Below, in pieces: positions 34,977-45,163 of a stretch of 64,000 nucleotides of DNA (positions within the stretch are counted from its first letter, which is position 1; each line of letters begins with the position of its first letter). Location of the stretch: assembly GCA_000697665.1 (NCBI GenBank), contig KL197727.1, positions 496,001-560,000 on the forward strand, given 5' to 3'. This DNA comes from Jaapia argillacea MUCL 33604 (taxonomy: Eukaryota; Basidiomycota; Agaricomycetes; Jaapiales; Jaapiaceae). The translations under genes and the position numbers were made by a program. The notes under the pieces are model-generated. The model was given only the letters and a program-made list of their open reading frames with translations. It made no database searches and was not told the origin of the DNA.

Positions 34977-36160
34977 TTATGCTGTCGCCTCGCCTGCCCC
35001 AGCGACTTGAACCTTCTCCTTCAATGACTCTTGCACGACTTTGCTCGCTCTGTCCTTCGTGATGTCGTTCAAAATCTGCTTCGCGCCAGTGTCAATGAGA
35101 ATCCTAGCCAACTTCGTACCCAACTCCTCCGCTTGTGCTGTCGATTGTACGTCTCCCTGGATCGTATGTTGCACATGGGAATCCCCTTGGAGCGAAGTGA
35201 CACATCCCGTTATCGTCAATTTGCCCTCTCCCGTTCCACTCACTTCCAACACCGTGTCGACACCGACGGGAACACTGCATCCTCCCTCCAACACTCGAAG
35301 ACAGGCACGCTCGGCCAAACACTTGTACTGGGTTTCCCAATGCGTTAGGGCCTGACAAAGTTCCAGTGCTTTCGCATCGTTCGATCGGATTTCCACTGCA
35401 AGTGCGCCTTGACTGACTGCGTGGAAGAGAGTGGGCGGGTGAAGATCTGCAGTTAAACGGTGACCCAGTCCTAGTCGGACCATCCCTGCCTTGGCGAGTA
35501 TAAGTGCGGAGTAGGGACCATCGGGAGCATCCAGTTTGGCAAGTCGTGTGTTTCTGGGTCCAAATTAGTCGACTTGAGCCAAGTATTTGTAGGAACATAC
35601 ATACAGGTTTCCTCGCTGTCATCGTACGCCCCAACTCCGGTGAACTCGTATCACCACAAACATAATATCGGGAGACTCACCACGTCCAAAAACACCAGCT
35701 TTGGGAAGTTTCTCCTCAACTGAGCAACCCTCCTCACGCTACTAGTCCCCACAACACTTCCCTCGGGCAACTCCTCCAAACTCTTATACCCCAACCCTTC
35801 CTTCACAACCAAACTATCCACCGGGTCTTCCCTCTCCAAAATCGCACCAATCTCACAACCCTCAGGTAAAAGCGTCGGAACGTCTTTGCAACTGTGAACG
35901 AGCATGTCCACAAAATTTTCTTTGAGTACGACTTCTAGTTCTTTCGTCCAGAGTGCTTTGCCTCCTAAGAGATAGAGGGCTTGAGATTGGTTCTTGTCAC
36001 CCTCGGTAGACATGAATGAGGTTTTGAATTCGAGGTCGGGGAAGGCGGCTTGGAGGGCATCGCGGACGATGTTCGTTTGGATCTGCGCAAGTTTGGATGC
36101 TCGAGAGGCGATTGTGAAGGATCGCCTTGGAGTGGGGTTCGAGGGGTTCAATTCCGACAT
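34977..36160 (-). CDS. HEM3: Hydroxymethylbilane synthase (porphobilinogen deaminase)
   Basis: Condenses four porphobilinogen molecules to hydroxymethylbilane, third step of heme synthesis. Three exons. The first begins MSELNPSNPTPRRSFTIASR with the RxSxLA substrate loop (SRASKLAQIQTNIVRDAL). Next are GGKALWTKELE, LVHSCKDVPTLLPEG (the LxxHSxKD catalytic Asp motif) and GTSSVRRVAQLRRNFP. A 3.7-codon mini-exon gives RGNL, joined to NTRLAKLDAPDGPYSALILA. The C-terminal domain has HAVSQGALAVEIR and ACLRVLEGGCSVPVGV, whose Cys carries the dipyrromethane cofactor. Unusual: the loop before GGKALWTKELE is STEGDKNQSQALYLL. The start at 36160 matches the family; the frame is open to 36289. About 350 residues. 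Confidence 0.94.
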
Positions 36161-36504
36161 TGTTGGGTATGAAGTGGATAAATAGTGGTGGGAAGACGAA
36201 GGCTTTAGATATTTCTTCGCAGCTGGAGAGTGGACACGATCGAAATCATAATGTGGGAAATAGTTCTTTATCCGGCAAAGGCCAGACATCTACGCTGATT
36301 CTGTGTATAACGGAACGTTCACAATCAGAATTTTGCTCGTTTCACACTCATGCGCAACGATGAGAGATGTGGAGTATGGTGGGCAAGATACAATACGATG
36401 GGTGAGATGAAAATCTACATTGGCAAGTGCTAAGGAGACATGTACTGGGCCATGCTTTGAGGAACGCATTAGCGTGGGTCGTTCCTCACAAGACACAGGA
36501 TAAC
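36161..36504. other. Gap between HEM3 and NFU1
   Basis: 344 bp between two minus-strand genes; presumably HEM3 promoter and NFU1 3' UTR. No feature resolved. Confidence 0.5.
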
Positions 36505-37503
36505 TCACGACGAGTCCTTGGACGCGAGGTTTTGGTTGAGTCGAGCCTCAAGTTTCTGGAACTCATCCATCGCGATTGTTTCTTCTTGGTCCAATACCTT
36601 CATCATACGGTCAGGATATCAACATTCCAGACGGGTGACTGATAAATGTTTGGACTTACCTGCTCAACGGCCTTGACTTCGGGAATATAATGCATCAGCA
36701 TCCGTTCGATACCTGTCTTCAACGTAACAGTGCTCGAGTCACATCCCCTACAACTTCCCTTCAGTTTCACCTGGACAACACCGTCGTCGGTGAATCCGCG
36801 ATACTCGATATCACCACCGTCCTCCATGATAGCCGGCCTGACACGGGTATCCAACAACTCCTTGATCATAGCTACAGTCTCCGAGTCGGTATCCAGAATT
36901 CTCGTGTCTTGCGGGCCGGCTGCTGCCCTATCCTCCTCGGACCGGAATAGCGGTTGTCCGGACGAGAAATGTTCCATGAGGATGGAGTAGATCTCGGGTT
37001 TGACTACCGACCACGTATTTTCGGAATCTTTGGAGACGGTAACAAAGTCGGGACCGTAGAAGACGGCCTTGACGCCCTCGATTCCCATCAGACGAACAGC
37101 CAGAGGTGACACAAGTGCCGAACGAGTGTCGAGGAATTCTGCTGTTCCATCTTCCATGACGGATACACCTGGGATGAATTTGAGGGAATCGTCATTCGGG
37201 GTGGACTCCGTCTGGATGAACATGGATCGGCCTGTCAGCCGGTTAGTACAGATCGGGTGTACGCATAGGAGTCCACTAACTGAGAGGAGGTGTCTGTCGG
37301 CTTGTACTCGCGAGGCTCCTCACTGCACGCGCCGACGACGACGTTGTGAGTGTGGTTCCGCGATACCATTTTGCTGGCCGAACTGGCGTGGTCGCAATGC
37401 TTCTTGAACATTTTCTGAGGACCGAAGTTGTACGTGTCGATGTCGCAGATGCCTTTTCTATGGCTCGCAGCGAGGCGGAGAGGAGTCTGGTGGTGGAGGA
37501 CAT
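36505..37503 (-). CDS. NFU1: Mitochondrial Fe-S scaffold Nfu1
   Basis: Carrier that delivers 4Fe-4S clusters to lipoyl synthase and respiratory enzymes. Exon 1 starts MSSTTRLLSASLRAIEKASA, an Arg/Ser/Thr-rich mitochondrial presequence of about 75 residues. Exon 2 has the Nfu_N domain: RSMFIQTESTPNDDSLKFIP, GTAEFLDTRSALVSPLAVRL, GVKAVFYGPDFVTVSKD. Then the NifU-type domain: RPAIMEDGGDIEYRGF, VVQVKLKGSCRGCDSSTVTL with the cluster-binding CxxC, and GIERMLMHYIPEVKAVEQV. The last exon is LDQEETIAMDEFQKLEARLN. Three exons, about 290 residues. Its upstream flank carries the truncated duplicate of the ALG1 5' end. Confidence 0.94.
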
Positions 37504-37558
37504 GGTGAAGGATGAACGGAACAGCGATGTGATGAAATTGTCAGCAGAAAGTTAAAAT

Positions 37559-37782
37559 CCGAATATGCGTCAGCTTAGTCATCGATCACTTCGCTTCGTG
37601 TTCTCAGTCCCTTCAGCTTGAACTCGTCGCCTCCGAGTCCGACAGCGAGCACGCATGAACTTGCTCGTATATGGTCCATTATTGCAGCCGCTGGCTACAA
37701 TTGTTTTTGTCTGGTTTACATGGCGGCTACTGAAACGAGACTGGCGGAACCTCTTCCTTCTGTTACAATCCCCGTTCTCAGA
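37559..37782 (+). pseudogene. Truncated duplicate of ALG1 promoter and 5' coding end
   Basis: Matches 39881-40124 base for base with scattered substitutions and indels. Both contain ATATGCGTCAGCTTAGTCATC, GTGTTCTCAGT, GAGCACGCA, ATGAACTTGCT and GTCTGGTTTACATGGCG. The start codon is kept (37655; [20 protein letters not shown], then FTWRLLKRDWRN). Homology stops abruptly after about 42 codons, where the reading frame runs into unrelated DNA that belongs to the FunK1 gene. It cannot make Alg1. Divergence of the order of 20-25 percent by eye says the duplication is not recent. Confidence 0.9.
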
Positions 37783-39813
37783 AGCTCGTCCAACCCCAGA
37801 CGTCCAGGACTCTTCGAGGAGTGGTGGATGTCATGATCATGAAAAAACAAACCAAAAGTTCTTCCCATTTGGTATACTTCAACGGTTGCTGGTTTTTCGC
37901 GAAGGCCGCGACATATTGCTGATACGTTTTATGCATCAACGCCGTGGGTTCCTGAGGGGGGCTGTGGTCACACGTCCCGTCAGGTGGAACGCGCGGCCTG
38001 TGGTCTTGGTCTGCTCCAGACAGATCGACCGTACGCTGGCTGTTGGAGGTGGATGGGGCGGCCAATGTGTTAAGGAGGTCGTTAAGTGCTTCGGATGCCG
38101 AATCGGCTATGTTCAACAATTCGTGAAAAAGACTCCCAAATGGGGCGAAACCCTTTGATGCATGTTTTCTCGGCCCTTTGGAATAATGGTGTGTTATGGT
38201 GGTCTTGTAGGCGACAAGAGCTTCCACATTCTCATTGCATAGATTGTGGATGTACCGACTCTCCTCGTGGGAAGGTTCTAGTTCGTTGATTCTGATGCAC
38301 TCTGCAACAGCCCAGATGAGAACCCAAATGAAGGATTCCAGGGGGTCGATGGCGGTGTGTATGTTGTGGAGGGAGGTAGAACACTGCCCAGCATTCCGCT
38401 GGTTGAGCAATCGGATTGAGGTGAAGGGCAGAGTGCTCTGTGCAGACAAGATAAACCCCAAAAAGATTTTGGCAAGATATTGCAGACTCACCGAGCGGCG
38501 CAGAGCTGCTTTTCGCTTCCAGCAGGTCCAATAAATAGCTTGATCGAAGTCAATGAGCATCCCTTGGCACAAAGTCAGAGTTTTAGTTCCCTCGAAGCTG
38601 AATAAGCACGATGAGTGCAAGCGGCGTCTCATCACAGGGATCACACGCACTCCATTACCGGTCTGCTTTGTTCCTCTGGCATGATCATAACACCGCCAAT
38701 ACTGATGTCGCAATGAAGGAGCCCACCCCGGTATAAGTTCCAATGTCCTACATCAAGATGAGTTGACAAAAGGAACGATAAACAAAGAAGTCGTGTACCA
38801 AGTAATGCGTGGGAGACGGCTGTGTAGAGTTGAGCGGGTCCTACTGAGTCAACAATGTTCATGCCATTTGTTGCTGAGATGTCCTGCACATGATGCGGGG
38901 CAGACTTGAGAGTAGCCGGCGTTGAGGCCTGACTCTGGGCGTATACAGCAGTCCTGCGCCCTCTGATGAATTTCCGCTCGCAAAGAACCCTTCCCACTTC
39001 ATAAGCTCCCCAAGAGTTGGTAACGAAAGAGTCGTCGTATCGTGAGGGATCAAAACTAACCATCCACGGATCGACCACGGATGTCAACCTAACGAAGGCA
39101 TCGACGAGGCCCCTCAGGTCATTGAGGTCGGTTGCGAGGACGGAGAAGGGTTTCGAGGCATTTAGACCAGAGGGATGGTAGAATGCGAATCGGAGAGCGT
39201 TTTCGTCGTGGATATAACAGAGCACGAGCACAACATGTCTCCCCGGGATGGTTGACATGGCACATCGAGCGTAAGTTGCACCCTGAGATACAAGCTTCGA
39301 CCAGTTATTGTTGACCTTAATGGAGATTATAATCTCTCGCCAGAACACCCGCTCCCCCTCTTTGACATCGCGGAGGCAACCAAAACAGCCTGGTTTGGGA
39401 GGGTGCGCACCGTCAACCTGGTCCCCGCACGTGCGATCGTAAGTGTGGAAGCGCAGATCCGCACAGAAGCCCTTCAATCCGGCAGTCCTGCAGGCATGAA
39501 AAATCCTGTCGAGGAGCTCGACCAAGGGTCGATAGAAGTCTCGCTTAGCAGCTGGACCACCATTGCTGCTCTGCGGTAGCGGGATGGTCTCCCAAAAGTC
39601 CCGCAAACAGGTCATTACTGTGTCCAACTCAACTTCGCGAGGTGGCCACAAGTCATCAATGTTGCTCTCACTCTCGAAGAGCCCACTGGCGAGTTCGGCC
39701 GCAAGCCTGAGAATAGTTCCTGTCGCCGTCACTGTCGGCCACTGATGATCGCAATTAGTGGGTGGATGAGAGAGGAGCGGTTCCTCGCCGAATGATAGAA
39801 TTGGGATAGACAA
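37778..39813 (-). CDS. FunK1 fungal-type protein kinase (catalytic Asn missing)
   Basis: Member of the FunK1 kinase-like family that is expanded in mushroom-forming fungi. Exon 1 (38799-39813) carries the N-terminal region (HQWPTVTATGTILRLAAELA, FWREIIISIKVNNNWSKL, RFAFYHPSGLNASKPF). Exon 2 (from 38747) gives GHWNLYRGGLLHCDISIGG, the catalytic loop, with His-Cys-Asp where kinases have His-Arg-Asp. The next exon gives TLTLCQGMLIDFDQA, a DFD-type metal loop, then STLPFTSIRLLN, IDPLESFIWVLIWAVAE (FunK1 hallmark) and the C-terminal lobe. The Asn five residues after the catalytic Asp is Gly here. A splice between DQA and STLPF is likely but not placed. The stop codon lies within the ALG1 duplicate. 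Function of the family is unknown. Confidence 0.85.
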
Positions 39814-39994
39814 AGAGTCGAAGCTGGGATGGCAGAGACAGTAATTACAATCCCAAGTCCCTGTACAAGTTACTTACAGTCCGTATATGCGTCAGCTTAG
39901 TCATCCATCACATCACTCACTGGCACCCGCGACGTGTTCTCAGTTCTGCACCCTTGCTTTGCTTGAGCTCGTCGTCTCCGACAGTGAGCACGCA
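39814..39994. promoter_or_regulatory. Short bidirectional promoter FunK1 / ALG1
   Basis: Only 181 bp separate the divergent starts. The ALG1-proximal 114 bp is the part duplicated next to NFU1, so the original ALG1 promoter is conserved in both places. Confidence 0.5.
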
Positions 39995-42162
39995 ATGAAC
40001 TTGCTGGTATACGGTCCCTTGTTGCAGCTGCTGGCGACAATTGTCTTTGTCTGGTTTACATGGCGACTACTGAAACAAGATCGCCGGAAACCCTCTCTTC
40101 GTTCTGTGGCAATCCTCGTTCTGGGAGACATTGGTCGAAGCCCTAGGATGATGTACCACGCAGAGAGCTTCGCCAAGCTAGAATTCGAGACTTTCTTTAT
40201 TGGATATCGAGGTACGCTCTGTTCGAACCTCAATGTAGAGCAGGAGGCAAATGAAATGGGGATTGCATTACGCTTCCTTCCCTTGACCTTGAACTGGGAA
40301 GAACTCCCTGAAATATTGCCGCTTTCCCTCAGAACGCTTGAATCTAACTTTAATCTTGTCAGGATCCAAGCCGGTCGCATCCCTTCTCTCCCTCCCCCTC
40401 GTCCGCTTCGTCTATCTGTCTGAACCACCCTCCTCACTTTCCAAATTACCCTTCATCCTCTTGGCACCCATCAAAATTCTCCACCAAATTGCCACAATCC
40501 TCGAAGCGCTCTTCTTCCGTGTCCCTCATCCCCCGGAGTTCATCCTTGTACAGGTCAGTCTTAGTTTCGTCCATTCTTGCACACCTGTTGACTCGGTGAA
40601 GAACCCTCCTAGTATCCCTACCCTCGCCCTTGTCTGGCTTGCTGGTAGGCTGAGAGGAAGTAAGGTCATCATCGATTGGCATAATTTGGGATATAGTATC
40701 CTTGCTCTCAAGTTGGGTAACGACCATCCATTTGTCAAGATCGCGAAAAGGTGAGCAGCGAGAGTTCTGGCAGATACAAACTATGGTCGACTCCGTACCC
40801 GTCAGATTTGAAGCTTGGTTTGGTCAGACCGCCTACGCCCATTTATTCGTGACTCAAGCCATGCGAGACCACCTCGTTAGGGAATGGAAACTAATGTGAG
40901 AAATCTTCACTGCAGGACTCCAATGCGAAGCCCCTAATGCTTTACCGTCTCTTGTAGAGGTCACAAAGCAGTTCTCCACGATCGACCCCCAGCCCATTTT
41001 CGCCGAGCATCGCCTCCCGAAACACACGAAGTACGTCGGTATTCCTTCCTTCCCATCCCATCCCACGTTAAAGATTAATCTTTCCACAGCTATTCCAACG
41101 CCTCCGTCCATCCCTCTCAACTCTAACCCGTTTCTTCCCACCGTCATCTCCACCCTATTCCACTCCCTTTACTCATGTCACCACAACCACACCCTCTCCT
41201 ACCGTCACCCCTTCCCCTTCCAACTCAGATCTCAGTATGCCTTCCCTTCGCCCTGAACGTCCTGCTCTCCTTATCTCCAGCACCTCCTGGACTCCAGACG
41301 AAGATTTTAGTATCTTGATTGAAGCCCTTGGAATGTACGATAAACGGGCTAAGGAAATTGACAGGGAGTTGTTGGAAGGCAAAGGAGATGGAAAGCCTCT
41401 CCCGAAGGTTCTCATGGTCGTTACGGGTAAAGGACCCTTGAGGGAAAAGTATATGAAGGAGATACAGAGATTGCAGATTGGGAGGGATGATAGTGGTGAC
41501 GATGGCTGGAAGTGGGTTAGATGTGTTAGTCTCTGGCTGGAGGCCGAGGACTATCCAGTTCTGCTGGGTATGTTTCTTTCACCCACTCTATTTTATTATA
41601 ATTCCGTTCTGTGACTGACGGTGACTCTCGATAGGTTCAGCCGATTTGGGTATCTCACTCCACTCTAGTTCGTCGGCGCTTGACCTTCCGATGAAGATCG
41701 TTGATATGTTCGGATGTGGGTTACCTGTCTGTGCGTTGGATTTTGCTTGGTACGCCTTTCAACACTCCTAGTGAGTTCAATAATGATGACGACGTCTGGT
41801 TTCCTTTGTGTCTAGTCTCCATGAACTGGTAAAAGACGGGACGAACGGTCTCGTATTCAAAAATGCGGAACAACTTGCCGCTCAGATCGAGGTTTGCTCC
41901 CCTTCACTTGAGATTTGACCGTTTTCCGTTAAATAGAACCATTTAGGGCCTCTTGGCTTCATTCCCAAAGTCACCATCTCTATCCGCTCTCCACTCATCC
42001 CTGCTAAAATCTTCGAAACCGCCGGAAGGTGCTGCAACACAACATCTCCGTCATCATGGAGGTTTGATTGGAGAGGAAGGGGATCACTGGGAGTGGAATA
42101 CTTGGGATGAGAATTGGGGGAGGGTTGTCAAGCCGTTGATCTTGAGAGATGCGATGCGGTGA
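39995..42162 (+). CDS. ALG1: Beta-1,4-mannosyltransferase Alg1
   Basis: Adds the first mannose, from GDP-mannose, to GlcNAc2-PP-dolichol on the cytosolic face of the ER (GT33 family). It starts with a membrane anchor: [20 protein letters not shown]. Then come [20 protein letters not shown], the donor-site glycine loop region, [132 protein letters not shown] and [15 protein letters not shown]. Intron 1 (40212-40362) is 151 nt, three times the local norm. Other introns are near 40553, 40751, 40900, 41025, 41570, 41750 and 41890. About 500 residues, complete. A truncated duplicate of its 5' end lies at 37559-37782. Confidence 0.95.
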
Positions 42163-42736
42163 TCGTCCGTACATGTGGAGTGGATTCATTTGTTTGTTTG
42201 GGCCTTGTTTGCCATTAGCCTCTCCAGGTCTTGGCATTAACGCACTGAGGGAATGCCAGCGTCGAGTAGACCTCATTAAATCGGGTCATGTCCGTTGGTC
42301 GGCGTAGGATGACTCCACTTTGGAGCAGATTCTGCAGAAATTGAGCGAGTAAGCGGGTTAATGGAATGGTTGGTGTAGGTTTAGTCGAACCCCGCTTTCG
42401 TCCCATCAGATTCTCCGAGTCGAGGGCGATGCTGTGTTGGTTTTACTAGTCACTGTATTTACCGATATTCAGACGAACACACTCTCCAGTAACGCTCAAA
42501 CTCCGGAGATCGTAATTCAACAGATGGCACTACACACACAAATACACACGAGTACATTGCAGAGACAGCGGCTGAATATCATTTGGTCGTACATCCGATT
42601 CGAGAAAGCAAAACAACAGACTGGAGAGTTACCAGGCCGAGTTCCACACCAGGTCTGTAGCGCTCAATATTAGAAGCGAGACGGCAAGCGAAGGAAGGGA
42701 ACGTTACGAACCTTTTCAACTTTCTCAACTCCGTCA
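42163..42736. other. Convergent intergenic gap
   Basis: 574 bp between the ALG1 and repeat-protein 3' ends. No coding or RNA feature convinces. Confidence 0.5.
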
Positions 42737-43588
42737 TCAATTGAAGCGAGTTGAATCCGCGGTGAATCCAATGGTCCAAATGGTGATAGTTGCGGGATCG
42801 GCCTGTTCGTGATCCTTCGCAGCTGCAACCCAAGACTGGCGGTCCTGAGGGAAGCAAGCGGTGAGAAGGCTTCCAAAGCCGTTCCAATGGACGAGTGCCC
42901 CTCCTCCGGTAATATGGAAGTCGGGAACGACGAAAGTGAGCTTGGGATGATTAGCTGGGGCGGGAGACAGGTCCTGGCGAGTGAAGAAATTGACGGTCAT
43001 CGAAGCGTCGCTGAGGAACGACTTCTTCAAACCGATAGCCCATACCGTGATGGTGGATGGGTCGGGGTGTGCGTGATCCTTGGAGGCGCCGACCCAGCCT
43101 TTGCCATCGGGAGTTGGGTAACTCCCATAGAGCAAATTACCATCCCCAGTCCAATTAGCTTTCGCTCCACCTCCAACAACCACAAAACCGTCGGGGAGCG
43201 TCGCGGTCGCGGTGGGATGCTGGGCTTTTGCGCTGGTGACCGAAACGACTTTGTAGTAGTCAGCGGGGATGGGCAAACCGTCCCTCAAGGTGGCGACGAC
43301 GATGTAGGCGGAGATGCTGGCGGGGCTGGGAACGTCGTGATCTTTGGAAGCCACGGTCCAAGATGTTCCTTGGTCGTTCGGGTACATCGCGGTGAGCAGG
43401 TTGCCGGCGGGGTTAATGGAGGCGCATGGGCCAGTCCAGTCGACATACGCTCCTCCTCCCAGGATCACAGATCCCGCAGGCGCATTTACCGTAGCGGTCG
43501 GGTGTTGAGCGCACGATGAAGTGACCTTGAGGAGTTGGAAGTGCAAAGCTCCAAACTTGTAGCTGTCGACTACGGTGGGGGTCGTCAT
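42737..43588 (-). CDS. Intronless protein of three internal repeats, family unknown
   Basis: 283 residues in one exon, in contrast to its intron-rich neighbours. Three repeats of about 85-95 residues share a pattern: AQHPTATxxxPxGxVxxGGGA, then WTG..GNLL, a Y/F-P strand, then W-VxASKDHxxPxPxxIxxxxxG. Repeat 1: SVILGGGAYVDWTG and SWTVASKDHDVPSPASISAY. Repeat 2: FVVVGGGAKANWTGDGNLLY and GWVGASKDHAHPDPSTITVW. Repeat 3: FHITGGGALVHWNGFGSLLT and SWVAAAKDHEQADPATITIW. No signal peptide or membrane helix is visible, so it is probably cytosolic. The symmetry suggests a beta-propeller, beta-trefoil or lectin-like fold with three equivalent sites. That is inference from repeat number; I cannot name a family or function. 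Confidence 0.85.
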   Translation of the reverse strand: MTTPTVVDSYKFGALHFQLLKVTSSCAQHPTATVNAPAGSVILGGGAYVDWTGPCASINPAGNLLTAMYPNDQGTSWTVASKDHDVPSPASISAYIVVATLRDGLPIPADYYKVVSVTSAKAQHPTATATLPDGFVVVGGGAKANWTGDGNLLYGSYPTPDGKGWVGASKDHAHPDPSTITVWAIGLKKSFLSDASMTVNFFTRQDLSPAPANHPKLTFVVPDFHITGGGALVHWNGFGSLLTACFPQDRQSWVAAAKDHEQADPATITIWTIGFTADSTRFN

Positions 43589-45163
43589 GATGATAAAGAA
43601 ATTCTAATATGAATCATAATGTTTTCGTTAGCGTTCGAATAGCATCAGAGAGACAATAAATGTAGAAACCTTGGAAGGGCTGAGCGTTGTTCAACTGGGT
43701 GGAGGAACGATTGCGGTGATTGATACCAGTGAATCCACTCACCTTTTATACATCCTGGGGTGGGTTTAATGAGGGGAACTGTATGGTTCAGGTAGGCAAT
43801 GGGTCGAAGACCGTTCTCTTCACCTTGTCACCAGTCAGGTCACCTGCGCGAGATACAATGATTCAAGGCACCAGAGGCACCCTCGATCGTGTCTGTCCGT
43901 CTAGCTCAAATGGGCGGGCACCAATGCGATGCGTGATTCAGTAGGTTCCGATAACCCCGGACAGGATTAATAACTGCTACCGTCTCCAGAGGACGTTCGC
44001 CAAGCCTTCATCCCCTCGGCGTTGGCTTAACCCCGGGTTCTTGCCTTTCACATGAACCGAATCGGACCCGCTTTACGACCCCCCTTATTCCTCTCGAGCT
44101 GGCCAAGGCGATAATCTTCACCACGCTATGGACGAATACGTCACAATTATCGTTTTTTACCCTCATTGCATCGGCGTCACAGTATCACCGACGGTGCTGC
44201 GTTAATCCATTCACTTCTCATACGTATAACCCCTCGAACAGGTGCCAGGGCTATCATCGCCTATCACCAACTTCCTAAGGTGTCATCCATCTCGGGAACT
44301 GGTGAAAGTAACCCTAACCCAACCCGGCGGTGCAACGGCACGAACCATACAACGCAATTCGTGTGTATGTGCTTGAAGTCCTCCAACTCGCATTCTAATG
44401 CGGATGGGGCGGTTGAGTTTGTGCACAGGGAAGGGGGAAGCGATGAGGCAGCCGAAGCGTTCGTGTAGAGGTATGCGTAGAGTGGAAGAATTGGGGGGAT
44501 GGTGATGCTACGAGCACCGTCACGCTGTCCCTGCAGTTCTTCGGTCTCTCTATCTACGTCACTAATATCCGGGGAAGCTGGAGTAGTGAGGGGAGACGTG
44601 CACCTGGCTCCGTGGCTTGGCAGGAGCAGATGGTAAAAATGCGAGTAAGAGATCGCGACGATAACTTGTCGATGAGAACGGATAGCTCCATTTAGAGGGA
44701 GGTGTGAATGAGCTGCCAAGACCCGTATCATCATCTAGAACGAAAACTGAAAAGAGAAAGTTTAGAATCGAAACGTGAAAAAAGTCAGAGAAGGAAAGAT
44801 TTACTTTGACCGCCTTCCAATAAACCGTTACGGGGTATCTCCCAACTCTTCGTCCATCGCTTCAACTTCAAGGACATCCTTGCACTACTTCCCTGAACGC
44901 CGGTTTCGCCAAAACCCTCATTCATTTTCGTCTCTCTTCCCCAACACTCGCGTTAGCCATCTCCACATCTACTGTTTATTGATTCAATGAAGCATCATAA
45001 ATATCATCGAGTTACGCGTCGTTTCGATATAAAAGCACACGAACGCATTCCCCTTGACTTCCAATCCGAATCGACCCCTGGATGCCGAACGCCGATGAAT
45101 CCAAAAAGCAGTGTCACGCGCTCCACCACATCACCTCTCCACTCTCCTCAATCACACCATCCC
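43589..45163. other. 1.6-kb intergenic region
   Basis: Between the start of the three-repeat gene and the stop of SMP3. A minus-strand frame of 156 codons (44264-44734) has no motif and is probably chance. The likely promoter of the repeat gene is within the first few hundred bases. Confidence 0.5.

Noticed and set aside
37655-38158. 167-codon plus-strand frame starting [10 protein letters not shown]
   Set aside because: Only the first about 42 codons are Alg1; the rest is antisense FunK1, so it is a truncated duplicate, not a new gene.
37783-39880. Terminal inverted repeats at the ends of the FunK1 insert
   Set aside because: Comparing the two ends by eye shows no inverted match and no short target-site duplication apart from the long ALG1 copies.
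42809-43519. 236-codon plus-strand open frame
   Set aside because: It is the antisense shadow of the three-repeat gene, whose minus-strand translation shows clear internal repeats.
44264-44734. 156-codon minus-strand open frame
   Set aside because: No family motif, no splice context and no codon pattern; overlaps equally poor frames on the other strand.
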